Shown here: positions 43,425-55,027 of the stretch, one piece after another | How the letters are laid out: every line of letters starts with the position of its first letter | Numbering within the stretch: the first letter of the stretch is position 1 | Source of the DNA: Ryuthela nishihirai | Lineage: Eukaryota; Arthropoda; Arachnida; Araneae; Heptathelidae | NCBI GenBank assembly: GCA_038380435.1 | Contig: JAWZYU010000017.1 | Location: 20,521,283-20,585,282 of the forward strand | Reading direction: 5' to 3' | DNA length: 64,000 nucleotides | The notes under the pieces: model-generated | The model's input: the letters and a program-made list of their open reading frames with translations, nothing else | Database searches by the model: none | Told to the model about the DNA's origin: nothing | Position numbers and translations under genes: made by a program

Positions 43425-44165
43425 CTTTTATAAAAAAAAATTGTTATTTAGAAATAAAGAGCAATTAGTAGAGCATATATGATATAAAATTTATATTATA
43501 AATGAACAGAGCAGATGGTAAAGTACCTTTTTCCAGCTAACAGAGGCTGTGAGCAGGGCCACAGAGGTAAATGAAGCTCAGAAGGGGGCCTTTGAGCAAA
43601 AAAAGGTTGAGAAACATTGATCTAGATGACACATGAGAGTATCTTTCCATTTAATTAGAAAAGAAAAGCATAAGCACATGATGAAAAAAAAAATCTATAA
43701 ATAATGTAATGTTTGTATCTCAGACTACCTTATTTGAAAATAATAATGTATTTGGAATCTAGAAGTTAATGAAAATTCTCATTGTTTTGCTTATAAATGC
43801 ACAGTTTAATTTCAGCAGATTTGTTATTTTCGTGCCTCCTAGCCTTTAGCATGTTGGTAGAGAGCCAAATTTTCCCAAGGACCTGCAAATCGCAATTTTC
43901 TTACGAATCGAATTAAGCAATGTACATAATAACATTCATTTTTTATTGTATTTCTCGGTATTTCTGAGTTTTGGTAAACAAAAAAGTTATCTTTTGCATT
44001 ATTCTTCTGTAATTTTTTTTTTCAAATTTTAACATTCGTTTATACTATATCACTCATTTTTAAAACTTTTATTCCAGTAAATTTTCCATATTTATCTTTA
44101 TCATTCTCTTGTGCCAACTGCTACTTGGACGTTGGCGGTTAAACGTACATCGCCAGTCTCTGGGG
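43425..44165. other. AT-rich intronic sequence, nothing recognised
   Basis: No element end or gene found. Confidence 0.45.
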
Positions 44166-44530
44166 TGGGGATGGGGGGGGGGGGGGGGGGTGATTCAGTC
44201 GGCAGCGCCCCGGCCTGGTAACTCCAGTTCCCATGATCAAGCCGCAATTGTGCTAGGGGGGAGATTTATCTCCGCTAACACCCATTCTGCACCTCAGTGA
44301 GTGACACCGTTGAGCCACCGTCCGTCGCATGAGACGTTATGGCATGGTTTCGTATTCAAGAGAGTCATAGTCTGTGCACATTAAAGAACACTTTGGATGA
44401 CATGACAGGAACTTCCATCTGTCATGTAACGGTTATCTATTGGATCCCCTCCCCAGCCTTCGAGTCCTTAGAATACTCGTGACCTGCCCATTGTGTACAC
44501 AAACGTGCCGCTCAGCAGAAAAACAACCCA
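44166..44530 (+). mobile_element. Old SINE1 copy with an expanded G run in the head
   Basis: The G-rich start has expanded to about 18 G. It is followed by TGATTCAGTCGGCAGCGCCC, the core (GCATGAGACGTTATGGCATG and GTGCACATTAAAGAACACTT) and the end GCTCAGCAGAAAAACAACCC. Confidence 0.82.
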
Positions 44531-44610
44531 AAAGTCTCTGCATTTAGTATTGTTTATTCTTTGCTCAGTTATTCTTATGTCCATTCAATTAATTTTCCCT
44601 CCCTTGGGTC

Positions 44611-44835
44611 TTCGCGCCGATGGGCGTGGAAAGGCCTCCGTCCATTGGATGGGACTTTAAGCTGTGGCTCTATGTGCACTTTGTGCACGTTAAAGAATAC
44701 CCTGGATACCTTGACAAGAAACTTCCATCTGTATCAACTTCCTGTGAATCCCCTTCCCCAACCGTCTCTGGGTCCTTTGGGATCCTCGTGCCCTGACGTT
44801 TAGTCCAATGTGTGCAAAAAAGTGCCACCTATGAG
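44611..44835 (+). mobile_element. SINE1 copy, 5' truncated
   Basis: Starts at GCCGATGGGCGTGGAAAGGC and reaches TGTGCAAAAAAGTGCC. Confidence 0.78.
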
Positions 44836-45190
44836 CTGCATTGTTTTGCACACAATCAGCTAAATGGCTAGGTTGCAAGGACGTCAAAATCTCAGAAAAT
44901 CAAGTTAGGAGAAAGGGAACCCACTGAACAGCTGTTAGGAGATGGATGGAAGCCTTTTGTGAAGGCCATCCAGCGTATTCTTCAACGTGTGCAAGTTAGG
45001 TCTATCGTGCACATGGACTACGGCTTAACATCCCATCCGACCGATGGCGGTATTTCCAAGCCCATTAGTGCCCTTTCTCACTGAGGCAGAGCGGGGGTTA
45101 GTGGAAATAATCTCAACGCTGGCAGAATTGGGACTCGGAACATGGGAACTGCAGATTACGAACCTGGTGCGCTACCGATTGAGCCCTGTG
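44836..45190 (-). mobile_element. SINE1 copy, reversed
   Basis: Runs from TTTTGCACACAATCAGC to the reversed head GGTGCGCTACCGATTGAGCC. It stands head-out against the truncated plus copy, giving a SINE1 inverted pair. Confidence 0.82.
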
Positions 45191-45227
45191 TCCGATGGTT
45201 AAACCGTGCTCACTTAATGTAATATTA

Positions 45228-45436
45228 AATAAATAAATATAAATACCCCCTCAAGCAGCTGCTTGCCACAGAGGTCTGACAGGAGCCTGTCAGTTTATAT
45301 GCCAAATTAGAAGTTCTGAGAGGATGGCAGGACCTCCACAGAAAAACGACACATACATCCATACCTTACCCGGGGCTCGAACCCAGGTCCCGTAGATCAG
45401 TAGTCAAGCGCGCTAACCACTCGGCCACGGGACGGC
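45228..45436 (-). mobile_element. SINE2 copy, reversed, near consensus
   Basis: Tail AAATACCCCCTCAAGCAGCT to head CACTCGGCCACGGGACGGC. A 13-bp target duplication, TAATGTAATATTA, is at 45215-45227 and 45437-45449. Confidence 0.93.
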
Positions 45437-45697
45437 TAATGTAATATTACAGTGTTTGAAACTAATCAGTAGACTCGATTATACAAACGGAACGGGAAAA
45501 AAAGACAGTGCCAGATAACTGATTTCCTGGTTAATCCGTTAATCCTTATAAATAAATGACTTAAAAAAAAAATCGTAGCAAGGATTTTCATTTAAAATAG
45601 AATAGCAAAGAAGTTTGTCCCCCCCCCCTCCCGCTCTTCATTCGCACTTTGTCGAATTGTGCTGCGTGAAACCTTTTATTGCCGCGTATCATTTTAG

Positions 45698-46083
45698 CGG
45701 TGTGGGGGGTGACTCAGTCGGTAGCGCGCCAGGCTCGCTGTAATCTGTAATTCTCAGGTTTCAGTCCTAGCTGGGCCAGCTTTGAGATTTATCTCCGCAA
45801 AACTCCGCACCCTGCCCGCGTTCAGTAGGGGACATCGATGGGCTTGGAAAGACCGCCGTCCATCGGATGGGAAGTCAAGCCGTGGCCCGCGTGCGGGAGA
45901 ACCATACCCTGTGCACGTTAAATAACATTCTGGATGCCCTTGACGGGAGGTTACTGTCTCCCAACAGCTAGCTTTTCCAGTGGGTCCCCTCTCCCAACCT
46001 TTTCTGAGCCTTCGGAGTCCTTGTGGGCTGGCAATTTAACCTATTGTGTGTAAAAATTTGTCGCTCAGAGGTAAAACAACCCA
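45698..46083 (+). mobile_element. SINE1 copy
   Basis: A box GTGACTCAGTCGGTAGCGCG, an expanded anticodon arm (GGCTCGCTGTAATCTG), the full core, and end GAGGTAAAACAACCC. Confidence 0.88.
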
Positions 46084-47100
46084 AATCTGAATTTACCAGT
46101 TGCTTTCTCGTATCCATATTATTTTCGGGTATATATTATTTTTGTCAACATCCGGTTAATCCGACCCCGGATAATCGAGAGTCTACTGTAATTTTGGACC
46201 TTATGCGTTGAATTCTTAGTAGTGGGTGTCGTTTATATATCTGATGAGAAACGGCAGATAAATGTTTCACATTAAGGTATATTTATATCAATTTTCCTAT
46301 AATGCAGCTCTCACCTGGTTAGAAGTGCTAAGCTGTTTGTGGGAGATTACCAGATATTGAAAGCGTTTTTGGATTTCATTTCTCCCAATTTTGGTTTCAT
46401 GCTAGTGTTGTTCGTTGAATATATATGTTTTCAACGATTAAATTGTCAGACTTTACTGCATTGAACAATTTGCACTCATACTTTAACGTAGTGGTTTCCA
46501 ACGGGTGCGTTTTAGAAACTTGGGGTGGGTGGGGGATAGATTAAAATATCGAATAGTTCGTAGATTAACATAGTTAAACCTGTTTTTTTTTCGACAGAAA
46601 AACTTTAGAGAAATTGATAGATTCAGTATCAAAAATCTCGTAAATTTGTGCAAACCGTTAATATTATTTCAGTTAGTATATAGAAAAAAGTACTTCAAAT
46701 TCCAAGAAGGGGAATTAAAAATGTTGGAACCACTTCAAATAACGACAGGTTTCTTTAATTAGCTTTTTAAATCTTTAAATTCTAAAACGCTAAATATGAA
46801 CTGAGCCTCTTGATCAATATAGGTAAGTATATTAAAGTACAATTCTGAATATTATACTAAAAAGAAAGTGAAATATAAGAGTCACTTTTTTTAAACCTCA
46901 GTTTAAATAATGTTTGATGTTAGTAAACACGAAATGATCTCAGTTTTGAGGAAGTCCGATGAGACTTAAGACTTAACGAAACGGAATATTAGAGTTTTAT
47001 TGCAGAAAGAAATATTAAACACTGAAAATGCTTAATATTTTATATCACTTTTACGGATTTATTTTTTGCCACCAAAGCTTGAAAAATCTCTCTTCTGAGC
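46084..47100. other. AT-rich intronic sequence, nothing recognised
   Basis: No convincing gene or repeat found. Confidence 0.4.
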
Positions 47101-47410
47101 GAAGCAGAATAGAAAAACGTCTGTTCAGTGCGTCCAGGAACTAACGCCCCACGCCCCAGTTGCTTTTTCACGGAAACCTGTGCCAGCGCATAGGATATGC
47201 CAGTTCAACATGCAATGTGCTATGCACCGGAAATGGCCCGCCGCAGTCGGCGTTGGTCACAGGGCAAGGACGAGGACTTTGTGTGCATTCCTTTAATGTT
47301 GTAAGCCCTCTGCTCTGGAGCAACCTACCAGTGGCCATCATGACCATGGGACTTGTGCTATGCTGCTCTCTCGGGAGTGGCAATAAGAAGAATAGGGCAA
47401 GGTAGTGTGT
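47101..47410 (+). other. GC-richer patch with an 81-codon ORF, unrecognised
   Basis: The ORF at 47160-47405 encodes MLFHGNLCQRIGYASSTC and later HSFNVVSPLLWSNLPVAI. The last part loosely recalls the FSVVAPRLWNSLP-type C-terminus of CR1/L2-like LINEs, but the match is short. I would not assign it without a search. Confidence 0.25.
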
Positions 47411-48004
47411 TTCACCTTTCTCTTAAATATTACATATGACTACCATATCTCTTACATATTACATATGGTAGTTGAAACTTTTATTAAATGTCATTTTGTT
47501 TAGTAAACCATTAAAGTATCATTTGATGTATGTATTGAGTAAAATGTAATAAAATGCCATATATAATTATAGATTATTAATGTTAACTTATTAAACGGTC
47601 GCGTGCTGTATTGTAACATCAGATGGTCGCATCGGTGTTCAGAGCATCCAAATGGAAAAGCACTTAGTTTTCTTTATTACTTTTAATTTTTAATGCAAAA
47701 ATTTCTCGTCAAATTTTTATTTATTGCATATACAATTTCTGTTAATATTAGTATTAAAAATTTCTAATTCTTTATTCTTCTTCTGAAAATGCTTGAGTGT
47801 TTCCATATCTTCAACCAGGCCAGTTTACCATCAATCACAGACTTTAATGAAAATGGGCATTAATATTAGTACACATATGCATTTCCTCAAATATTGGGCA
47901 TTAAATGTTTTTTGAAAGATGTTACAACCACTTAAAGTGGGGGAAATGTATCAAGAATTATAAATTGTATTATAACTTAAGTTATTGTAATTATAATTAA
48001 AAGT
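47411..48004. other. AT-rich intronic sequence, nothing recognised
   Basis: Short duplicated ACATATTACATATG-type motif near 47430-47470; otherwise featureless. Confidence 0.4.
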
Positions 48005-48059
48005 TAATGTTCATTAACTTTTAAACTTTCCCTCCCTCATGCAGCCATGGGCTACAGGG

Positions 48060-48835
48060 AGGTCCAGCCAGACTGTAATTTTCCTCTCTAGGCGTGTCTC
48101 TTCTGAGCTACAGCTGTTGCATTTGGCCATTCTAGGCCAATTCTAGCAAGGTGTTGTCTGACATTGTCTGCCCATTGCATCCTAGGTCTCCCCCTTTTTC
48201 TGAAACCCTTTGGCACACTGTTCATAATCCTGTTTGCCAATATGCAGCTATGCGTACGGGTAACATGATCAAACCAATGCAGTCTCTCTCTGCACAATAT
48301 GCTGCTCAAAGGAGGTTGATGATTCCTCCTTCTAATCTCATCATTACTTACAAAATCGAACCACCTAATGCCCAAGATACTGCTTAAGCATCTAGAATCA
48401 AAGGCATCAAGTTTCTTGTTATTCTGCTTACAAAGGATCTTTATTTTGCTACCATAACTAACCTTAGAACCAAACTATTATAAGCCTAATTTTAGTCTTT
48501 AGGTGTATACACCTATTTTCTCACGCTCTCCATAGATTCTTAAAAGTTCCAGCAGCAATCCATATTCTTCTATTTATCTCATATCGCACATCACCAATAT
48601 CTGTTACATAGCTCCCAAGATAATTAAACTGCGACACTTGCTCAAGTGTACAACCATTCAAAGCAACTGAAGCACTATCTGCCTGACCAATTTTCATCAC
48701 TTTAGTTTTTTCTCTGTTTATCATCAAACCTATTCTATTACCAGTCTCATCAACAGCCCTAACGAACGAATTCATCTCATCAACATCAGTAGCCAACAGG
48801 GTCAAATCACCTGCATAATCTAAATCAGAAATTTT
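48060..48835 (-). pseudogene. RTE reverse transcriptase, C-terminal half
   Basis: From DLDYAGDLTLLATDVDEM through GLMINREKTKVMKIGQ, FNYLGSYVTDIGDVRYEINR and the thumb, then a frame change to GIRWFDFVSNDEIRRRNHQ, RLHWFDHVTRTHSCILANRI and WADNVRQHLARIGLEWPNAT. YADD is YAGD. Near 38000 (+) the same region is YAAD, so the two copies lost the motif separately. Confidence 0.8.
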
Positions 48836-48847
48836 GAAATCTCTAGA

Positions 48848-49700
48848 CTATTCAAGGCCAAAAACTTTCCCTTGCAAAGAATTTTGCATTACGTAATCAA
48901 TAACCAAACTAAAGAGAAAAGGAGACAGAATGCACCCTTGTCTAATTCCACTAGCAATGCTAAACCAATCGCTGAAAGACGTACCAACTCTCACACACGA
49001 CTCAGTGTTATTATAGAGGGGTCTCATTACACTAACTAATCGGGTATTCCATATGATCTGACAATCAACCACAAATTATGTCGATCAACAGAGTCAAAAG
49101 CCTTTTCGAAATCTGTAAAGCTAGCAACCACAGGTTTCTGAAACTCTAAACATTTCTCAAGAATCTGTCTAAGTAAAAGTATTTTAATTATACAGAAGTG
49201 GTAGGTCAGAAGTGGTAGGGGATGTATGTATTATCAATACATACATCCCCTACCACTTCTGAATCTACACTGTTCATCACGCAGTTGTCCATCAACCAAA
49301 TTCTCAATTCTATTAAGTATAATCATGCAAAGAACTTTATCTGGAACAGAAAGTAAACTAATTCCCCTATAATTATCACAAAAACTTCGATCACCTTTTT
49401 CAAAAATTGGGACAATGATAGCTCTAGAAAATTCTTAAAACACCACCTTTATCATAAAAAATATTCAAAATTTCAGTCAGTCATGTGACAACACAAGTGT
49501 TCCCAGCTCTAAGCATTTCAGTGGTGATTTCATCCACCCCTGGAGATTTATGCAGTTTTAATATAGAGATAGCCAAAGTGACTTCGGAATGTGATAGAGG
49601 GCCATCATAAAAGCCAGTAATGCATCTATCCTCATTACAAACAATGGGAGTAGAAATAATCACATTATTTAGAACATCTCTGAAATGGTCAGCCCACCTA
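48848..49700 (-). pseudogene. RTE reverse transcriptase, N-terminal half
   Basis: DRCITGFYDGPLSHSEVTLA and SILKLHKSPGVDEITTEMLR lead in; then RRLIEKMVP-type sequence is eroded. After the hairpin at 49207-49261 come FTDFEKAFDSVDR, SVMRPLYNNTESCVRVGTSF and SGIRQGCILSPFLFSLVIDY. Several frame changes. Confidence 0.75.
49207..49261. repeat. Perfect 26-bp inverted repeat with a 3-nt loop inside the RTE
   Basis: CAGAAGTGGTAGGGGATGTA with TGTATT, loop ATC, then AATACATACATCCCC and TACCACTTCTG. It interrupts the reverse transcriptase after RSGRGC. A further partial direct copy (CAGAAGTGGTAGGT) lies just to the left. Confidence 0.92.
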
Positions 49701-50459
49701 GCGCCATCACAGAATTCTCACCTTCAACCACCTTGCCATATTTATCCCTCAATCCCTGTGTACCTGTCTGTTTCTTCCCACATAAAACATTAACAATCTT
49801 TTACAACCCCCTGTTTTTGTTTCGTTTACTGCTTCCTCTGGTTTGTCAGACCAAGATTCTTATCAGCTGTTAACTGATCCTTTATACGTTTATTAAGCTC
49901 GTTGTAATGCCTTCTGTTGGGACTAGTAGGGTGTTGGTTCATATTAATCCTGTACTTCCTTCTTTCAGAAATAAGTTCCATAGCCTTATCACTCAAATAA
50001 TTTTGTTTCCTCTATTCCCTTTTATCCAAAAGAGTAGTGTTGATTTCAAGAAAAGCCTGTTTAAACTGATCCCATTCTTTCTCAGCTTCAGTATTAAACA
50101 AACCACAATTATCATAATGACTTAGTAGCCTACCATGGTGTGCTTTGGCTATATTTGGATCTTTCAGACCTTCAGTATTGAAGGTAATTTTCCTAACCTC
50201 AGCACAACTTTTCTTAAGCTTCAGCTACAAGACACTTTTCACCAGATAATGGTCAGACCCAATTTTTGGCTCCCCTGCATGATCTGGTATTCCTAACTGA
50301 ACTGGCCCATTTGCTTGTAATTAAAATCTACCATATTGCTGTGCAACCCACCAGGTGAAACCCATGTATATTTATATATCTCCCGATGGTATGAAGTATG
50401 TGTTAGTTATTTGTAAACTATGAAGTTTACTTACCTGTAAGAGACATTCCCCATTGGAA

Positions 50460-50940
50460 CTGCCAATGCCAAAGGGACCTAAAACTCCCGCCCAAAGGTC
50501 AGAGTCAGTACCAACTTTAGCATTAAATCACCTAGCACAAGAGAAATATCTGCTTTCTTCACAGAATTCAAAATATCCTGAAGCTGGCTGTAAAACGTAT
50601 CCTCGTTCTCATCAGAGTCCTCTGTGGGGGCATAACAACAGATGACATTCAAGTCTTTAATTTTTGTTTTAAATTTTGCTGTAAGAAATCTTCCATTAAT
50701 GCAGTCATATGCCAGAAGAGCGTCACTTGCGTGTCTGCTGAGAAGCAAACCTACACATTGGAGATGTTTCCATCCTCCCTGCCTGAAAAGAGAAATTTAG
50801 CTATTTTTAAGTATCTCACTTTTATCTGACCGTCTGGTCTCTTGCAAGCCTAGAATATCTAGGTTATATCGCTGGAATTTCTGTGTGAGGACATCAAGAG
50901 AATAATCTCTCTATAACGTCCTCACGTTCCACGTACTTGT
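50460..50940 (-). pseudogene. RTE endonuclease domain, broken
   Basis: Part of an APE-type endonuclease that nicks target DNA. Visible pieces are WNVRTL, LDILGLQETRR (catalytic Glu block), GVGLLLSRHASDALLAYDCI-type sequence, ICCYAPTEDSDENED and VLGDL; the Asn of GDLNAKVG is lost. Stops occur near 50917 and 50800. Confidence 0.78.
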
Positions 50941-51700
50941 AGAGAGAAAATGATTAGTAGTATTTTTAAAGAAACAGGTTATATTGAGAGAGGTAGGGCT
51001 AACAATATCAAACAACCACCTGATCGCAGGCAAGGGGCAAAGACCTGTCCCTCCTCCGTTAAAGGCTGAAGCCACTGATGCTGGTAGGGAACTTCAGGCA
51101 CCACCTTTTCAAGAGCCATATGACCTGCATGAGACATTACTCCAGTTTAGGATTGACGATGCCCAACTAGCTAAGTGAGGTTTAGGTACCTGCGATGGCC
51201 TCTGATGAGAATTATCCACCAGCTGATATAAGGTATCCGTGCCTCTGTTCACTTAGAGCTGGTAACCCAGAAGCAAACAGAAAACACAGTGGCAGATTCT
51301 CCCTCAACAGAGGCCCACCAGTGCAGCAACCATAATCAAGCTCAAATCCATAAACCATTCAATCTAGTAGGTATAAATGTTCAGCACTAGGACCATGTGA
51401 GGTTGATCACTCCTCAGCAGGGTTGAAAAAAAAAAGAAAAAAAGTAGCCATAGATGACCCGATCAGTAGGCCATACTGAACTGGCAGCCATCCTCCTCCG
51501 TTTCCTTCCAAAAGAGAATATCTCCTTTGAAAAGTAGTAACAGAAGGCGAGGTCGGACATTAGGTGCTAGATCTGGCCCGTTCTGTGCGTCATCACTGAG
51601 GATTGGTACACATCTCTCCTTCCAATTTATTCCTAGCTACCATTTACAGACCCCTGTTTTACAGAGTAAACTAATTGGTAAGACAATAGTAGCATTAAAA

Positions 51701-52469
51701 AGGCAATTCTAGGGCCCTGAAATTCTGGTATTTATACATAAATTGCACAAGGCCTGCTGATCCGGGATTCAGTAGCATGTATAGAAACAACAATATGATT
51801 GTGAGGAGTGATTCTGATTAAGAATATGTAGACAAGTGGTTAGGGGTTTAAATCCCCCCCCCCCAAAAAAAAAAAATCGAAAATTTTTAAAAAGAAATCG
51901 GCAATTAATTTACCTTAACCAAAAATATTAGAACCGCCATTTCCAAAATTCCTGGCTATCTCGCTAAAATTAATCTTTTTTTTTCTGATAATTGTAGCAA
52001 AATCGTTATTATTCTGCCCAATTGATAGGGCAGGATCATAGCAAGCATTTCCATCTAAATGTAAAACATGTATAATCCAGACATATCCCTTTTTTTAATT
52101 TATGTACTTAAAAACATTAATCTACTGATGCACGCATTAATTATGCCTAACATTTAAGAAAAGTGGGCATGTTTTCATTCCTGTTAATGGGGCGTAGCAA
52201 CATTCCAAATATTTTAGCAGAGAAGGGATACTGTGAATGATTTTATAACCATTCTCGCCATCTGATTGGTTGGGTGGATTTATTAACAGTAACCATCCAA
52301 TCGTAGATGCTGATAACTTTCCGGAAGCACAAATGTTATACGAATAATAAACTTTCATTTGCACATGAATGAATCCAATCACTCTAAGCGTTTCAGCATC
52401 CTGGATGTAATGGGCAGGATGAGTTTAAAGTTGGAAAACAATTTTATTAACTTGCGTCCATTTGTAAAC
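51701..52469. other. Intronic sequence, nothing firmly recognised
   Basis: C/A homopolymers near 51856-51880. The minus ORF at 52137-52382 is not recognised. Confidence 0.35.
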
Positions 52470-53110
52470 GATGTTCAATGTGTTCTCCTACCACTGAGAT
52501 GCATTTGCCCACCCAGATCCTAAATTAACTTCTCTTCAAGACATCTGGATGTATTTTCCAGCATTCCTCGGTAATTTTTCCGCTTCGGGTGATTGATATG
52601 TGTTGTCTTCACTAAGAGAGTTCTAAAGAGTTTGAAGTCAGGAAGGCAGCTTAATTGGGACCACGACGACAAGCCATGTGACCGTAACTGTTCGTCCAGC
52701 CATTCACAAACAGCCCCTGCATAATTGGCGGATGTGTCATTTTTTTTGGAAATGAACTGGGAATTGCCTTCTTCATTGAGAAATGATAGCATAATCGTTT
52801 CTTGCGACATCAGTAGGTGCTGCTCAACTTTCGGGTTTCTTTCTAAACCAACAAACTGTCTGTCGAATCACACACTATTACTTTTACACATCCCTGCATC
52901 CAAGTCACCTCAATATAGTTAGGGTTACATTGACTCTAATGTTTAAAAATTTGACCTTTTTCACTTCTCCATTAACACAAAAATTAGTCCCACTGAACAA
53001 AACTTGGATACAAATACAGGGTTCTGTTTCAACTTCTCCCTGCCTATTCACAAAAAACTGTAATCTGACCATCAATGTGAGCTCGTCTTCACTTAGATGC
53101 TGGTTCATGA
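52470..53110 (-). pseudogene. Mariner/Tc-type DDE transposase C-terminal relic
   Basis: Minus frames give VLFSGTNFCVNGEVKKVKF, resembling FSDEATFCVNGEVNRHN around the first catalytic Asp (Gly here). Then come NDTSANYAGAVCEWLDEQL, resembling QQDGAPAHYAxxVREWLDE around the second Asp, PDFKLFRTLLVKTTHI and MLENTSRCLEEKLI. A frame change then gives VGEHIEHRLQM, like the GGHIEHL ends of this superfamily. Inactive and 5' incomplete; inverted ends not located. Confidence 0.6.
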
Positions 53111-53142
53111 CTGAGACCGCTCAGTCAAACAAAAGTAAGTTT

Positions 53143-53194
53143 TGTATGGAAGGGTTAGCTTGAGACAAACGGTCTCAAGCTAACCCTTCCATAC
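53143..53194. repeat. Perfect 23-bp inverted repeat with a 5-nt loop
   Basis: GTATGGAAGGGTTAGCTTGA with GAC, loop AAACG, then GTCTCAAGC and TAACCCTTCCATAC. Adjacent to the transposase relic. Confidence 0.92.
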
Positions 53195-53904
53195 ATTAAC
53201 ACTAACTGGAAATGTTATTCAATTGACAGAAGGTCGAACTGTAAATGAAATAAAAATTAGATTAGTAACTGAATTACTTAATTGCAATATGTTTCTTGAC
53301 TTAAAACTCATTCTATATAAGTGAACCTACACTTTTGTTTATTTGCATTTTACCCTCACAGTTTTAAAGGCTGATAATATGTCACTAACCAAAACCCTAT
53401 AATTCTGAATAATCCAAACTCTATAGGCGCTTTAGCGCTGTATTGTAACATATACTCCGCCCACCAGCCATGTTTCAAGTAAAACGTGCTTGATAATGAA
53501 AAATAAGAATTTGCAATGTAAAAAGAATTACAGAGCAAACATTCAAATCTAACTTTCTGAAAGCAATTGGTATTAAATTTGTGATTTTCTTACTGTCGGC
53601 AACCTAGGGTATGAAACAAAATACAGTTCATAAGCTGCGTTATTTCAAAATAAGCGCTGTGCATGTTTACAAATATTTCTTTGTTTATTCACATACTGAA
53701 TAGTCCATACAGTAGGGGATTTTCTGCAATTAGGAGGAAATAGATTATCTCCGAAATTTTTAATTGTTGAAGTTCATTAGCAGGTTGTATTAATCTCTTA
53801 ATTTGGTAGCATTTTGATGATGTGTACTCTGGTTGTTACAAGGATCTTTACGATACTATTATCTACTTCGGTCGTTACAAAAATTGAAAAGTCGGATAGA
53901 ATTT
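53195..53904. other. AT-rich intronic sequence, nothing recognised
   Basis: No gene or repeat I can name. Confidence 0.4.
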
Positions 53905-54062
53905 TATTTAAAAAAAAAACGAAGAGAACATATAAACTTTTGACATGTGTTGGTTTCTCGTAGATTAAACACTTGCACATGGAATACAACATACAAACAC
54001 TTAAACAAAGACATGGCCACCGGAATAGTAATCAGGTACGCTAACCACTAACCCAGGTAGGG
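53905..54062 (-). mobile_element. Candidate SINE3 copy, reversed
   Basis: Read on minus: GGGTTAGTGGTTAGCGTACC, TGATTACTATTCCGGTGGCC, ATGTCTTTG, GTTTGTATGTTGTATTCC and GAGAAACCAACACATG, in the same order as at 29401. Confidence 0.45.
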
Positions 54063-54287
54063 CTTAATAATAGCAAATTTGATGATATATGTTTGTTAGA
54101 CATATTCCTTAGTAATCTTAATAGATTTAAAAAAAAAGAAAATTAGAAAATATTGTGAAAGCAATTTGTGAGTTCGGTTGTTTAATCCATGAACTGCATT
54201 TTTTTGGAAATAAAGGGTTAATGGCGAGGTTATACGGACAGTCAAGTATAGAATAGGGTTGGAGAAGGTTATCGATTGAATTATTGT
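54063..54287. other. AT-rich intronic sequence
   Basis: Nothing recognised. Confidence 0.4.
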
Positions 54288-54830
54288 TAAGGGCAGATGG
54301 GAGCTTCCTGTCAATGTCGTCCAGACAACGTGTGTACACATGTGGCCACGGCTAAAAGAGTCTATTCCATCAGACAGTAGTGGGGCGGGGGTAGCTCAGG
54401 CGGTAGCGCGCCAGGCTCGTTCGTATTCTGCAGTTCCCAGATTCGAGTCCCAGCTGGATCAGCGTTGAGATTTACCTCCGCAAAATTCCCCCTCCCTGCC
54501 GACGGTCAATAGGGGACACCGATGGGCTTGGAAAGATCACCGTCCGTCGGATGGGACGTTAAGCCGTGGCCCCGTGTGTAGGACAGCCATACCGTGTGCA
54601 CGTTAAAGAACACACTGGATGGCCTTGACGGGAGGCTACCATCTGTCTCCCAACAGCTGTTCCAGTGGGTCCCCTCCCACAACCTACTCTGAGCCTTCGG
54701 GATCCATGTGACCTGGCCATTTAGCCCATTGTGTGCAAAAAAGTGCCGCTCAGAGGTAAAACAACCTAACCCATCAGACAGCGGTATTTGCAAATCTCAC
54801 GTGTCATCTTTCTTACCGAGTGCAAGAACT
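54288..54830 (-). mobile_element. SINE1 relic, reversed, split by a plus SINE1
   Basis: 54288-54377 (AGATGGGAGCTTCCTGTCAA, TGTGGCCACGGCTAAAAG, CATCAGACAG) and 54782 onward (CGGTATTTGCAAATCTCACG) are reversed SINE1 core at low identity. Confidence 0.6.
54378..54770 (+). mobile_element. SINE1 copy nested in a SINE1 relic
   Basis: Full length. A box GGTAGCTCAGGCGGTAGCGC; target duplication CCATCAGACAG at 54367-54377 and 54771-54781. Confidence 0.92.
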
Positions 54831-55027
54831 CTGGGACGTCACTCGCAGCTCCTCCGTGGCTAAGGCTCCTAAAAAGGAGAGCTGACCTATCCGCCATTTT
54901 TGTACCATCTGTTCACGTGACTTAATGTTATAGTCAATGCAGCCGCCGTGTGCGCCGCAGTTTTTCGAATCATTAGTTTATAAAAAAACAATTACTATTG
55001 GAATTGTAACTAACTGTTATTAACAAA

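Larger units (their letters stand above)
48005..51700 (-). mobile_element. Decayed, nearly full-length RTE-type non-LTR retrotransposon
   Basis: Read on minus: a non-coding or weakly coding 5' part (51700-50950), an apurinic endonuclease domain (about 50940-50460), a reverse transcriptase (about 49700-48400) and a C-terminal region (48400-48060). Endonuclease motifs include TSTWNVRTL, YNLDILGLQETRR, LNVICCYAPTEDSDENEDTF and ISLVLGDL. Reverse transcriptase motifs include LHKSPGVDEITTEMLRAG, VVASFTDFEKAFDSVDR, SGIRQGCILSPFLFSLVIDY and YAGD in place of YADD. Stops, frameshifts and an internal hairpin make it inactive. The endonuclease type is that misannotated as craniofacial development protein 2 in many animals, which supports RTE. 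Confidence 0.85.

Noticed and set aside
47160..47405. CR1/L2-like LINE C-terminus
   Set aside because: Only a loose match over about 15 residues; not enough to call.
5163..54793. Recurring minus-strand peptides containing FTSERHFFAHHGLN and similar (5163-5501, 13985-14251, 36537-36893, 40702-40965, 54506-54793)
   Set aside because: They are the same frame of SINE1 read in reverse. Their recurrence reflects repeat copies, not a protein family.
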